Of a stretch of DNA of 64,000 bases, positions 1-7,781 are shown piece by piece. The translations under genes and the position numbers were made by a program. Position 1 is the stretch's first letter; every line of letters starts with the position of its first letter. The notes beneath the pieces were generated by a model. That model did no database searches and was not told the origin of the DNA. It worked only from the letters and a program-made list of their open reading frames with translations. The stretch is from Dyella terrae. Its GTDB lineage: Bacteria > Pseudomonadota > Gammaproteobacteria > Xanthomonadales > Rhodanobacteraceae. Location of the stretch: NCBI RefSeq assembly GCF_022394535.1, contig NZ_CP089414.1:2356001-2420000 (forward strand), given 5' to 3'.

Positions 1-1
1 C

Positions 2-223
2 CAGCTGAAGGGCGCGTGGTGGCTGATTTTCTACCTGCCGACACTGGCGCTGGTGTCGTGGATGGGCAGCTCGGATTTCGGCGGCAACGGCTACCTGAGC
101 TATGGCATGGACCTAGCCGTGGTGGCAGTGATCGGCCTGGTGTTCTATGTGTGGGGCGTCAAGTCGGGCTGGCGTACGCCGTCTGTGGAAGAGGCCGAGG
201 CGAATCCGCACCTGCACGATTGA
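2..223 (+). CDS. APC-family amino acid permease, C-terminal fragment
   Basis: Reading from base 2 gives an open frame of 73 residues ending at TGA 221-223; the 5' part lies outside the window. The fragment has two hydrophobic spans (about residues 5-18 and 38-52) joined by a short Gly-rich loop, and then a polar tail ending HLHD. This resembles the last two helices of APC-superfamily amino acid permeases, which sit in the inner membrane and import amino acids by cation symport. Substrate cannot be judged from this piece. It is followed by a strong intrinsic terminator, so it is the last gene of its transcript. Confidence 0.6.
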   Translation, partial: QLKGAWWLIFYLPTLALVSWMGSSDFGGNGYLSYGMDLAVVAVIGLVFYVWGVKSGWRTPSVEEAEANPHLHD

Positions 224-250
224 GTCTGCCAAGCATCAGATGAAACGAAA

Positions 251-280
251 AACGCGCGGTGATGAACCGCGCGTTTTTTT
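251..280 (+). terminator. Rho-independent terminator after the permease
   Basis: A perfect 10-bp stem (251-260 with 266-275), loop GATGA, followed by a run of seven T (274-280). It lies 28 bases after the permease stop and 72 bases before the next start. Confidence 0.9.
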
Positions 281-351
281 GTTTCTGGTCACTGCGACTC
301 TCTTATGATGCGCACACCCGGAGAGGATTCCGGCATCAAGAAGGAAATCGG

Positions 352-618
352 ATGTCATCGTTTCAGTGGTTCTGCCTGTCCTTGCGCATCATCGGTGTGT
401 GGACGCTGGTTTCAGGCCTGGAAATGCTGGGCTCGGCCTATAACGTGGCGCATGGGCACAGTGGCTCCGGATACGACGCCTGGGCTTTCGTCAATCAAAC
501 GGTTTTCCATGTCGTAATCGCTGCACTACTGATCGGACTGGCACCCGCGCTTGCGCGCATGGTGTATCGCCAGCCCGAGCGCAAACCTGCAGCCGAGACA
601 GAAGAAAACGGACTGTAA
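352..618 (+). CDS. Small two-helix membrane protein, unknown function
   Basis: An 88-residue protein. The start ATG at 352 was chosen because AAGGAA (341-346) lies at good distance; the frame is open further upstream but that part crosses the preceding terminator. Two hydrophobic segments are visible (about residues 5-27 and 46-66), with a charged tail ending KPAAETEENGL, so it is probably a small inner-membrane protein. It stands alone between the permease terminator and the convergent hom gene. I do not recognise a named family. Confidence 0.6.
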   Translation: MSSFQWFCLSLRIIGVWTLVSGLEMLGSAYNVAHGHSGSGYDAWAFVNQTVFHVVIAALLIGLAPALARMVYRQPERKPAAETEENGL

Positions 619-628
619 TCCGCGCCAC

Positions 629-1714
629 CTACACCAACGCCAGCACATCCCCCAGCAACGCCTGCGCGGTCACTTCCGGTCCCGCACCGGGCCCCTGTAT
701 CACCAAGGGCTGCGTGTTGTAGCGCGTGGTGCTGAGCGCGAACTGGTTGTCGGTGCCGTAGAGCCGCGTGGCCGGGTGATTGGCTGGCACCTCGACCAAG
801 CCGACACGGGCGCGGCCGCGCTGGTTGAGACGCGCGAGAAAACGTAGCGCGCCGCCACGAGCCTTCGCTTCAGCGAAGCGCCTAGCGAGAGGTGCATCCA
901 GTTCCTCAAGACGTGACAGGAAGGTTTCCACGTCGAGGCCGCGAAGGTTCTCCGGCACCAGGCTCTCCACTTCTACTTCGTCCGGGCGCAGTGCGAAGCC
1001 CGCACATCGCGCAAGGATGAGCAGCTTGCGCGCCACATCTTCACCCGAGAGGTCGCTGCGCGGATCGGGCTCGGTGTAGCCCAGTTCACGTGCCCGGCGC
1101 AGCAGCGCAGAGAACGGCTGGCTACCGTCATATTGGTTGAACAGGTACGAAAGCGACCCAGAGAACACGCCTTCGAGCGTCAGCAGCGCATCGCCGCATT
1201 GACGCAGACGGCGCAACGTGGAGATCACAGGCAGCCCTGCCCCCACCGTGGCGGAGTCGCCGTAACGGCCGCCATTTGCCAGCGCCGCCTGCAGCGTCCG
1301 CCAGCCCGGCAGGTCACCACCGGCCAGCGACTTGTTGGCCGTGACGACGTGATAACCGTTTGCCAGCCATTCCGCGTGGCACAAGGCCAGCGCACTACTG
1401 GCGGTCGCATCGATGATCACCTTTACCGAGGCATCATGGGCGTCGAGTGCGCCTAGCAAGACGCCGTCATTGCGCACATCGCCATGCGTCTTGAGCTTTT
1501 CGCGCAACGTGCGATCGGCCAACTGTTCTGTCTGCGTCTGCTGGCGGCGCGAATTGGCCGCACCCACCAGCCGGATGGATGCGGCGGCCGGCGTATTGAG
1601 CAATTTGAGGAACGCACCACCGACGACGCCCGTACCCAGCAAAACCGCTGCGATGACGGGCGACGCCTCTGCTTTCGATGCGCTCGCAGCCTCCGCCGCC
1701 AGCACCGCGCTCAT
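629..1714 (-). CDS. hom: Homoserine dehydrogenase
   Basis: A 361-residue NAD(P)-dependent homoserine dehydrogenase, which reduces aspartate semialdehyde to homoserine, the branch point to methionine and threonine. The Rossmann fingerprint GTGVVG is near residue 28, the NKSLAG segment is present, and the catalytic region GEDVARKLLILAR carries the conserved Asp and Lys. The length matches the dehydrogenase half of ThrA/MetL and leaves no room for the C-terminal ACT domain of many monofunctional Hom proteins, so end-product feedback through ACT is not expected. The start ATG overlaps the metB stop (ATGA at 1711-1714), so it is the last, translationally coupled gene of metX-metB-hom. Confidence 0.92.
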   Translation of the reverse strand: MSAVLAAEAASASKAEASPVIAAVLLGTGVVGGAFLKLLNTPAAASIRLVGAANSRRQQTQTEQLADRTLREKLKTHGDVRNDGVLLGALDAHDASVKVIIDATASSALALCHAEWLANGYHVVTANKSLAGGDLPGWRTLQAALANGGRYGDSATVGAGLPVISTLRRLRQCGDALLTLEGVFSGSLSYLFNQYDGSQPFSALLRRARELGYTEPDPRSDLSGEDVARKLLILARCAGFALRPDEVEVESLVPENLRGLDVETFLSRLEELDAPLARRFAEAKARGGALRFLARLNQRGRARVGLVEVPANHPATRLYGTDNQFALSTTRYNTQPLVIQGPGAGPEVTAQALLGDVLALV

Positions 1715-2919
1715 GCGCTCACCCGACGTTTGAGGTGGGCAGCTGCCTCTACGCGAAGCAGTGCGGCGTCGATATCGCGCAACAGATCGTCACCGTCTTC
1801 GATGCCCACCGACAGGCGCAGCAGCGTGTCGGCGATACCGGCCGCGCGGCGCGCCTCGGGCGCCATGGAGGCATGCGTCATCGACGCAGGATGCGCGACC
1901 AGACTTTCTACTCCGCCTAGCGACTCAGCGAGCGAGAAATACTGGACCCCGTCCACGAAGGCCGCCACCTGCTCCTCGCCGCCTTCAATTTCGAAGCTCA
2001 GCATGGCGCCGAAACCCAGCTGCTGACGCGCCGCGAGCGCGTGGCCTGCGTGGCTTTCGAGGCCTGGGTAATACACCTTGCGAACGGCCGCATGGCCGTC
2101 CAAACGTTCCGCGATGCGTACGGCGTTCTCTTGGTGCTGACGCAGACGAACGTTCAGCGTGCGCAGGCCACGCAAGGTGAGGAAGCTGTCGAACGGTGCA
2201 CCGGTGAGGCCGTTGCAGTTGCCCCACCACTTGAGCTGCTCCGCCACGGCCGGGTCACGTGCAATGACGGCGCCGCCGACCACGTCGCTGTGGCCGTTGA
2301 TGTACTTGGTGGTGGAGTGCACCACCACGTCGGCGCCCAACGTCAGCGGCTGCTGCAGGGCGGGCGACAGGAACGTGTTGTCGACAACCACCAGCGCGCC
2401 CACAGCGTGCGCGGCCTGCGCCACGTGGCGGATGTCGGTGATGCGCAGCAGCGGGTTCGACGGCGTTTCCACCCACACCAGCGACGGCTTGAGCGCCAGG
2501 CCTTCTGCCAGCGTGTGGCTGTTGGTGAGATCAACGAACTTCACCTGGAACCGACCCTTCTTCGCCCAGGCGTCCAGCAGGCGCCAGGTGCCGCCGTAGC
2601 AATCGTGCGCGGCGAGCACCAACGAGCCAGCCGGTACCAGTTCCAGCGCAAGCGCCACCGCCGCCATGCCGCTGGCCGTCACTACGGCGCCCGCGCCCTG
2701 CTCCAGTTCGGCCAGTGCGTCACCCAGCAGGTCGCGCGTGGGGTTGCCGCTGCGCGAATAGTCATAGGCGCGCTTCTTGCCGAAGCCTTCGAACGCATAG
2801 TTGGTGGACAGGTGCAGCGGAGGCACTACGGCGCCGTGCTGAGTGTCCGATTCAATGCCGGCGCGCACGGCCCGGGTGTTCAGGCCCGGCGGGATACAGG
2901 GGACGGTGGTATCGCTCAT
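1711..2919 (-). CDS. metB: Cystathionine gamma-synthase / O-succinylhomoserine lyase
   Basis: A 402-residue PLP-dependent Cys/Met metabolism enzyme. It condenses an activated homoserine (O-succinyl type expected here) with cysteine to cystathionine, or with sulfide. The PLP-lysine segment STTKYINGHSDVVGG is clear, as are the SGMAA motif near the N terminus and the VETPSNP motif. Start ATG at 2919 was chosen over a longer open frame because GGAGAT precedes it by 6 bases and the family begins with a similar short lead. It lies 38 bases after metX and overlaps hom, so it is the middle gene of a SAM-controlled methionine operon. Closely related PLP lyases (MetZ, MetC-like) cannot be fully excluded. 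Confidence 0.9.
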   Translation of the reverse strand: MSDTTVPCIPPGLNTRAVRAGIESDTQHGAVVPPLHLSTNYAFEGFGKKRAYDYSRSGNPTRDLLGDALAELEQGAGAVVTASGMAAVALALELVPAGSLVLAAHDCYGGTWRLLDAWAKKGRFQVKFVDLTNSHTLAEGLALKPSLVWVETPSNPLLRITDIRHVAQAAHAVGALVVVDNTFLSPALQQPLTLGADVVVHSTTKYINGHSDVVGGAVIARDPAVAEQLKWWGNCNGLTGAPFDSFLTLRGLRTLNVRLRQHQENAVRIAERLDGHAAVRKVYYPGLESHAGHALAARQQLGFGAMLSFEIEGGEEQVAAFVDGVQYFSLAESLGGVESLVAHPASMTHASMAPEARRAAGIADTLLRLSVGIEDGDDLLRDIDAALLRVEAAAHLKRRVSA

Positions 2920-2957
2920 GGTGGATCTCCGTGCGTATCGCGTCTTTGGATTCGGGG

Positions 2958-3986
2958 TCAACAACCGGCCAGCGCGTCGCGCAGCAGCGGCGCGAGGCGG
3001 TCGGTTTCCTTGAGGAAGGCATCGTGGCCGTAGGGCGACTCGACCACTTCGAGCGTGGCCGGGCCATGCAGGCGACGCTGCAGCTCGCACAGATCCGCCA
3101 GCGGCACCAGGCGATCGGAGGGAAAGCCGATCAACGTGGCGGGCGCGGCGACCTGTTCGGGCGTTACGTCGTGAAGGTCGATGGATTCGGACAGCGCGAG
3201 GAAGCGCTCGACATCGAAGCGCTCGACGAAGCGACGACCGGCGTGTTCGAGGTAATCCTCGACAGGGAAGTGGAAGCGTCCATCGCGAAATTCCGGCGCG
3301 GCGGTAAACCGCTTGGCGAACTCCTCGCTGCCGCGATAGGTGGTCATGGCGAGCTGGCGGGCCAGCGCAAGCGCCTGGTCGGCCTGGCCGCTTTCCAGCC
3401 CCAGCCGCACGATGCCGCGCTGCACCGAGCGCTGCGCCGTGGCCAGCGGATGCGGCCGGTGCGCGCCAGCCAGCAGCACCAGGCGACCGAGGGCATAGGG
3501 ATGGCGAGCAGCGAAGGCCAGCGCGACCATCGCGCCATAGGACGAGCCGATAAAGGCATGCACACGGTTGATGCCCAGCGCATCCACCAGCGCGGCAAGC
3601 ACATCGGCCTGATCCTCGCTGGACACGGCCTGGACCTCGGCGAGGTCGGCCGGGGTGATCCAGTCAATGGAGAGTACCCGGTAGCGGTCCAGATCCAACG
3701 GCAGGCCAGGGCCTACCTGGGCTTGCCACCAGCCGGGAGCGGCTTCGCCATCCAGTGCCACCACGTCGCGGGTAGCCGAGATACCACCCTGCACGATCAC
3801 CGTGGGGGCGTCCGGCGCGCCACACCAGAGGTAGCTCACTTCCAGCTCGCAGGGCGCGCTGCCGTACTTAGGGGTGATGACCAGGCGACGGGTGCAGCGC
3901 TGGGTGGTCAGGTCCGGCCGCATACCGCCAAACACCGCGGCGGGAGCGGGTGTGACGGACGGGGTGATTTGCGGCTGGCTGGACAT
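2958..3986 (-). CDS. metX: MetX-family serine/homoserine O-acyltransferase (likely succinyl-CoA)
   Basis: A 342-residue alpha/beta hydrolase-fold acyltransferase. The nucleophile elbow is GSSYGAM, the acid lies in PSDRLV and the catalytic His in YGHDAF. Classical homoserine acetyltransferases usually have GGSMGG at the elbow; the GSSYGAM form resembles the xanthomonad MetX relatives reported to succinylate serine and/or homoserine, so succinyl-CoA use is inferred. ATG 3986 was chosen because GGAGAAGAG ends about 6 bases upstream, and because the longer open frame runs through the riboswitch. First gene of metX-metB-hom. Regulation visible in sequence: tandem met boxes at the promoter, a SAM-I riboswitch, and a Shine-Dalgarno-sequestering hairpin. 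Confidence 0.87.
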   Translation of the reverse strand: MSSQPQITPSVTPAPAAVFGGMRPDLTTQRCTRRLVITPKYGSAPCELEVSYLWCGAPDAPTVIVQGGISATRDVVALDGEAAPGWWQAQVGPGLPLDLDRYRVLSIDWITPADLAEVQAVSSEDQADVLAALVDALGINRVHAFIGSSYGAMVALAFAARHPYALGRLVLLAGAHRPHPLATAQRSVQRGIVRLGLESGQADQALALARQLAMTTYRGSEEFAKRFTAAPEFRDGRFHFPVEDYLEHAGRRFVERFDVERFLALSESIDLHDVTPEQVAAPATLIGFPSDRLVPLADLCELQRRLHGPATLEVVESPYGHDAFLKETDRLAPLLRDALAGC

Positions 3987-3992
3987 CTGGCT

Positions 3993-4027
3993 CTTCTCCG
4001 GTCGGCATCGACCTGCGGACCGGAGAG
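3993..4027 (-). promoter_or_regulatory. Shine-Dalgarno-sequestering hairpin before metX
   Basis: A perfect 9-bp stem (3995-4003 with 4018-4026) with a 14-base loop. The 3' arm, read on the minus strand, contains the GGAGAAG ribosome binding site of metX. It lies between the SAM-I aptamer and the start codon, so it looks like the off-state of a translational expression platform. No U-run follows, so a transcription terminator is unlikely. Confidence 0.65.
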
Positions 4028-4073
4028 GCGGGCAACACACGGCCGGCACGAGGCGCGGCGGTGCAGATTTGCC

Positions 4074-4186
4074 CTCATCTCGCGGCGTGCGCCCTAAGGC
4101 GTTACCGCAGGAATTGGCACCGTCGCGGAAAATTCCGCAGGTTGCCCCGGCTTCAAAGGGCCTGTCCCTCCGCCGGTCTCGATGAG
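4074..4186 (-). ncRNA. SAM-I (S-box) riboswitch
   Basis: On the minus strand the P1 arms CTCATC (4181-4186) and GATGAG (4074-4079) enclose the family core in order: GGCGGAGGGAC, GGCCC, TGAAGCC, GGCAACC, a variable P3 hairpin, then GGTGCCAATTCCTGC and a P4 hairpin. These are the conserved kink-turn, pseudoknot and ligand-pocket segments of the SAM-I class. It binds S-adenosylmethionine and should lower metX-metB-hom expression when SAM is plentiful. The predicted transcription start (about 4188) falls two bases before P1, so the aptamer is the very 5' end of the mRNA. Confidence 0.95.
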
Positions 4187-4194
4187 TAGGGAGG

Positions 4195-4223
4195 AATCTA
4201 ACGGCCTCGAATGACCGTGTCAA
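4195..4223 (-). promoter_or_regulatory. sigma70-type promoter of metX-metB-hom
   Basis: Minus-strand -35 TTGACA (4218-4223, full consensus), a 17-base spacer and -10 TAGATT (4195-4200, 4 of 6). The expected start site is near 4188, immediately before riboswitch P1. Confidence 0.75.
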
Positions 4224-4224
4224 T

Positions 4225-4256
4225 AGACGTCTAAACGTCTATGCATCTAGCCATCG
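4225..4256 (-). promoter_or_regulatory. Tandem MetJ operator (met boxes) at the metX promoter
   Basis: The MetJ operator is built of adjoining 8-bp boxes with consensus AGACGTCT. Here AGACGTCT (8/8, 4225-4232) is followed without gap by AAACGTCT (7/8, 4233-4240), ATGCATCT (5/8) and AGCCATCG (5/8). The best box lies one base from the -35 element of the metX promoter. A metJ gene is present about 35 kb away in this window. Binding is inferred from consensus match, phase and position. Confidence 0.75.
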
Positions 4257-4343
4257 ACGTTTTATCCAGAAAACCGAAGGTTTCGCCTGAAACCACGGCC
4301 TTTCCGCGCCCGACCCAGGCTGCGCCGGGCGCGGCAGAAGCAT

Positions 4344-5135
4344 TTACTGCTTCACAGCCACGAAAGACATCGTACGGTTACGCAGCTTGTCGTCGAAAAT
4401 CATGCTCATGTGCTTGCCATCGGCTGAGACGGTGGAGGTAAGCACGCCCACCACTTTGCCGCCCCGCTTGTCGGTTTCCACCATCGATAGTTTGCCGGCC
4501 TGCTTCACCGTAACGCTGTTGATACCGGGATCACCCTTGTACGGCGCCTCGGTGCCATCCAGTTTGGCCGCATATGACTGGCCGGTGGGTGTGGTCATGT
4601 CCAATACACCGCCCTCCTCCTTGTAGGTGAGTTCGGTGCCGTTATCGGACATATTGGCGATAGTGGCCGTGACCCAGGAGCCGGATATCGCATGGGAGCC
4701 GGCGGGCCCGGCGGCGACCTGCTTGAGCTCGCCATTACCGGTCACTGGCGCGCCATTGGTGTTGCTGCTGTCGCTGAACTCAAAATGCGCCGCCTTGCCA
4801 TCGGGCGCCACGGTCGTGGTGGTGGTAGCGACGACCTTACCGCCCTTCTTGTCGGTCTCCTTGACGGTGTGTGCGTCCACCACCTCGATCGCGATCGAGT
4901 CGAGATACGGATGCCCAGTAATCGGATGATCCTGACCATCGGCCTTGATGCTTACCGGCGGCACGCAAGTCTTGCACGCGTACATGCCGTCCTTGAGCAC
5001 GAGCACGTCGGGCTTCTTGGGCATCTGCACCTTGCTCATGTCGATCTTCCAGGTGCCGTCGAACGGCCCGTCGGCCATCGCACCCAGCGGACACAGCAAA
5101 AGCAGGCATAGGCCTGCGGACAGTGGCTTGTTCAT
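4344..5135 (-). CDS. Secreted protein with duplicated domain, unknown function
   Basis: A 263-residue protein with a clear signal peptide (about residues 1-22, cleavage after AMA), so probably periplasmic. The mature part contains two related segments: TDKKGGKVVATTTTTVAPDG around residue 100 and TDKRGGKVVGVLTSTVSADG around residue 230, each followed by a short beta-like stretch with an FxD ending. This looks like an internal duplication of one domain. A CxxC (CKTC) lies near residue 57. The start ATG 5135 has GGAG about 8 bases upstream. It is monocistronic and I recognise no named family. The downstream stem (4304-4312 with 4326-4334) has no U-run and is a weak terminator candidate. Confidence 0.75.
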   Translation of the reverse strand: MNKPLSAGLCLLLLCPLGAMADGPFDGTWKIDMSKVQMPKKPDVLVLKDGMYACKTCVPPVSIKADGQDHPITGHPYLDSIAIEVVDAHTVKETDKKGGKVVATTTTTVAPDGKAAHFEFSDSSNTNGAPVTGNGELKQVAAGPAGSHAISGSWVTATIANMSDNGTELTYKEEGGVLDMTTPTGQSYAAKLDGTEAPYKGDPGINSVTVKQAGKLSMVETDKRGGKVVGVLTSTVSADGKHMSMIFDDKLRNRTMSFVAVKQ

Positions 5136-5351
5136 GGCATGACTCCCAGAGGTTGGTATGGCCGGGCGATACCCATGTCCCCTGGAGACATCGTTGTCCT
5201 GTGGGCGCTGCTCCCTCGGACCCAGCTTCTTCACGCTACGCCGCCACCATGGCCGCAGCCATTGGCCGGAAGTGTTAGCAACCCATGGATTTGCGAGGCA
5301 GATATCGGGCTGCAACACTGCGCATCCAACTCCACCGCCTTTCGGATACCG

Positions 5352-5708
5352 ATGTCCCTCGCCGCCCATCTCGTCGTTGCCCTCATCGCCCTGCTCCACG
5401 TGTGGTTCCTGGTGCTGGAGATGTTCCTGTGGACGCGTCCCTCGGGCCGGCGCGCCTTCGGCCTGACCAAGGAGTTCGCTGAGCAGTCGAAGGTGCTGGC
5501 GGCCAACCAGGGCCTCTACAACGGCTTCCTCGCCGCCGGCCTGTTGTGGGGACTGTGGTTGGGCGATGCCGGTCGAGCCATCACGCTGTTCTTCCTGGGC
5601 TGCGTGCTTGTGGCCGGCCTGTTCGGCGGAATGACAGCCTCGCGCAAGATTCTGTGGGTCCAGGGTCTGCCAGCGCTGATCGGCCTGATACTGGTCATGC
5701 TGACCTGA
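5352..5708 (+). CDS. DUF1304-type membrane protein
   Basis: A 118-residue hydrophobic protein with about four membrane segments (residues 4-25, 55-70, 74-93, 99-117). The N-terminal pattern HVWFLVLEMFLW followed by a short charged loop and NQGLYNGFLA is characteristic of the DUF1304 family of inner-membrane proteins, whose role is unknown. ATG 5352 was chosen because homologs begin just before the first helix; the open frame continues upstream over the divergent promoter region. It is followed by the M24 gene at 83 bases. Confidence 0.78.
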   Translation: MSLAAHLVVALIALLHVWFLVLEMFLWTRPSGRRAFGLTKEFAEQSKVLAANQGLYNGFLAAGLLWGLWLGDAGRAITLFFLGCVLVAGLFGGMTASRKILWVQGLPALIGLILVMLT

Positions 5709-5790
5709 GCACTTTTCATGACGGATGGCTCCTACGCCAGCCACGGCCCTGTGCCATGCTTTTTACCCCACCCGCGACATCTGGCCACTC

Positions 5791-6453
5791 ATGACCGCAT
5801 TACCCAAGGAAGCCGTCGGCACCTGCTTTGATCCGCAACGGATGCTCCATGCGCGCGAGCGCACCTGGGCTGCGTTGCACGGCATCCGCGAGCGCATGCG
5901 CCCCGGCATCACCGAGGAAGAGGCGAAAGCCGAAGCCATGGAGGTGTTCCAGGCGCTAGGCATGGAGCGGCTGTGGCATCCGGTGCTCATCCGCATCGGC
6001 AGCAACACCACCAAGATCTACCGAGAACGCTCCGAGCCGGTGCAACTGGGCGAGAACGACATCTACTTCATCGATCTTGGCCTTGTCTTCGAGGGCCACG
6101 AAGGCGATGCGGGCGACACCTTCGTGATGGGCCACGCCCCGGAAAAACAGGCATGCGCGGATGCCGCGCGTGAACTGTTCGAGCTGACCGCTACCGCATG
6201 GCGAGAGCAGGGCCTCAGTGGCGAAGCCCTCTATGCATTTGCCGAGGAGCGCGCCCAGGCGATGGGCTGGCGGCTCAATCACGAGATCAAGGGGCATCGC
6301 GTCAGTGACTTCCCCCATTCGGTGCACAAGGCTGGCGACCTGGGCGAGTACGGCGAACGGCCATCCAGCGGGCTGTGGGTACTGGAGATCCAGATTGCCC
6401 ATCCAACCGAGCCGTATGGCGCGTTCTATGAGGATTTGTTGACTCGTGATTAG
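5791..6453 (+). CDS. M24-family metallopeptidase-like protein
   Basis: A 220-residue single-domain pita-bread protein of the M24 (Xaa-Pro aminopeptidase/methionine aminopeptidase) superfamily. Metal-site residues are recognisable: D in FIDLG, D in GDAGDTF, H in the NHEIKGHRVSDFPHS segment, and the terminal E in VLEIQIAHP. It lacks the N-terminal creatinase domain and is shorter than PepP, so it is a small relative whose substrate cannot be stated. ATG 5791 starts just before the conserved helix; the frame is open 66 bases further upstream. Likely cytosolic. Confidence 0.75.
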   Translation: MTALPKEAVGTCFDPQRMLHARERTWAALHGIRERMRPGITEEEAKAEAMEVFQALGMERLWHPVLIRIGSNTTKIYRERSEPVQLGENDIYFIDLGLVFEGHEGDAGDTFVMGHAPEKQACADAARELFELTATAWREQGLSGEALYAFAEERAQAMGWRLNHEIKGHRVSDFPHSVHKAGDLGEYGERPSSGLWVLEIQIAHPTEPYGAFYEDLLTRD

Positions 6454-6513
6454 GGGCAACAAGCCGTTACAGCGTATGGGCTAGCATGTGCGGATTCCTC
6501 CCGAGTGCATCGC

Positions 6514-7683
6514 ATGTCCCCTGAGTCATCCCACCGAGCAGCAGAAACCGCTCGGCCTTCGCCTGCAGATGCTTCCACGGATCGGCTCAAGTTCAACGGC
6601 GACAATACGTTCCAGCGCGAGCTGCGGCGGCGTGTCGAGGCGCTGTTCAAGCACTCCGGGCAAAAGCAGCGTGACGATGCGCGTCTCTACCGCAAGACGG
6701 CGATCATCCTTGCCACCTTCGCCGTGTCCTACGTGCTGCTGGTTTTCTTCGCAGCCACGTGGTGGCAGGGTTTGCTGCTCAGCATCGTGCTGGGCGTGGC
6801 AACCGCGCAGATCGGCTTCAATATTCAGCACGATGCGGGTCACCAGGCTTATTCAGAGCGCCGCTGGATCAACAAGTGCATGGCCATGACGCTGGATCTG
6901 GTCGGCGGCAGCTCGTACGTGTGGCACTGGAAGCATGCGCACTTCCATCACACTTACGTGAATATCGACGGCTACGACAGTGACATCAACCTGGGTGCGC
7001 TGGCGCGATTTTCGCCGCAACAGAAGCACTATTGGCACCACCGGTGGCAACACCTGTACCTATGGCTGCTCTATGGCCTCACGGCGGTGAGCTGGCATCT
7101 GCATGATGACTTCCGCGACGTCATCACCGGCACCATCGGCAAGCGACGCTTTCCGCGGCCGCGCGGCAAGGATCTGGCGGGTTTTATCCTGGGCAAGCTG
7201 GTCTTTTTCACCCTCGCGCTCGGCTTGCCGCTGCTGTTTCATTCGCTGGGTGCGGTGCTGCTTTTTTACGCCGTCACCGCCGTCGTGGCCGGGCTGCAAC
7301 TAGCCATGGTGTTTCAGTTGGCACACGCCGTGGAAGCAGCCGCGTTCCCTTCGCCGAGCGAACCGGGCCGTATGAACACGCCCTGGGCGATCCATCAGCT
7401 GGAAACCACGGCGAATTTCTCGCGCAACAGCCGCGTGATCACCTGGCTGGTCGGCGGCCTGAATTTCCAGGTGGAGCACCATTTGTTTCCTCGCATCAGC
7501 CACGTCCACTACCCGGCCATCTCGCGGGTGGTGGAGGCGACCTGTCTCGAATACGGCGTGCCCTACCATGCGAATAGCTCGTTTGGTGCCGGCCTGGCCT
7601 CACACTACCGCTGGCTGCGCCAGATGGGGCGGCCGCAGGCTGAGCCGGCGGCGCTGGTGCTGGAGCCGCTGCCGGAGAGTTGA
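6514..7683 (+). CDS. Membrane fatty acid desaturase (front-end type)
   Basis: About 389 residues. It has the three His boxes of acyl-lipid/acyl-CoA desaturases: HDAGH near residue 112, HFHHTY near residue 149, and QVEHH near residue 329. The Gln in the third box marks the delta-5/delta-6/linoleoyl-CoA (front-end) subgroup. Paired hydrophobic segments (about residues 65-105 and 225-272) place the di-iron site at the cytosolic face of the membrane. No cytochrome b5 domain is fused, so an external electron donor is needed. A GTG at 6505 is an alternative start; neither has a strong ribosome binding site. Monocistronic. Confidence 0.88.
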   Translation: MSPESSHRAAETARPSPADASTDRLKFNGDNTFQRELRRRVEALFKHSGQKQRDDARLYRKTAIILATFAVSYVLLVFFAATWWQGLLLSIVLGVATAQIGFNIQHDAGHQAYSERRWINKCMAMTLDLVGGSSYVWHWKHAHFHHTYVNIDGYDSDINLGALARFSPQQKHYWHHRWQHLYLWLLYGLTAVSWHLHDDFRDVITGTIGKRRFPRPRGKDLAGFILGKLVFFTLALGLPLLFHSLGAVLLFYAVTAVVAGLQLAMVFQLAHAVEAAAFPSPSEPGRMNTPWAIHQLETTANFSRNSRVITWLVGGLNFQVEHHLFPRISHVHYPAISRVVEATCLEYGVPYHANSSFGAGLASHYRWLRQMGRPQAEPAALVLEPLPES

Positions 7684-7781
7684 GTCACAGGCTCCCCTCG
7701 GCGGGCGGTGGCGGGCATGGCGCGGCCGAAAGGCCGTTCCACGCTATCATTGTGGGCTAGCCTTCCTGCCGATCCGCCTGC

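Noticed and set aside
2715..4097. A 460-codon plus-strand frame over metX and the riboswitch.
   Set aside because: Antisense to metX and to a conserved aptamer; composition typical of a shadow frame.
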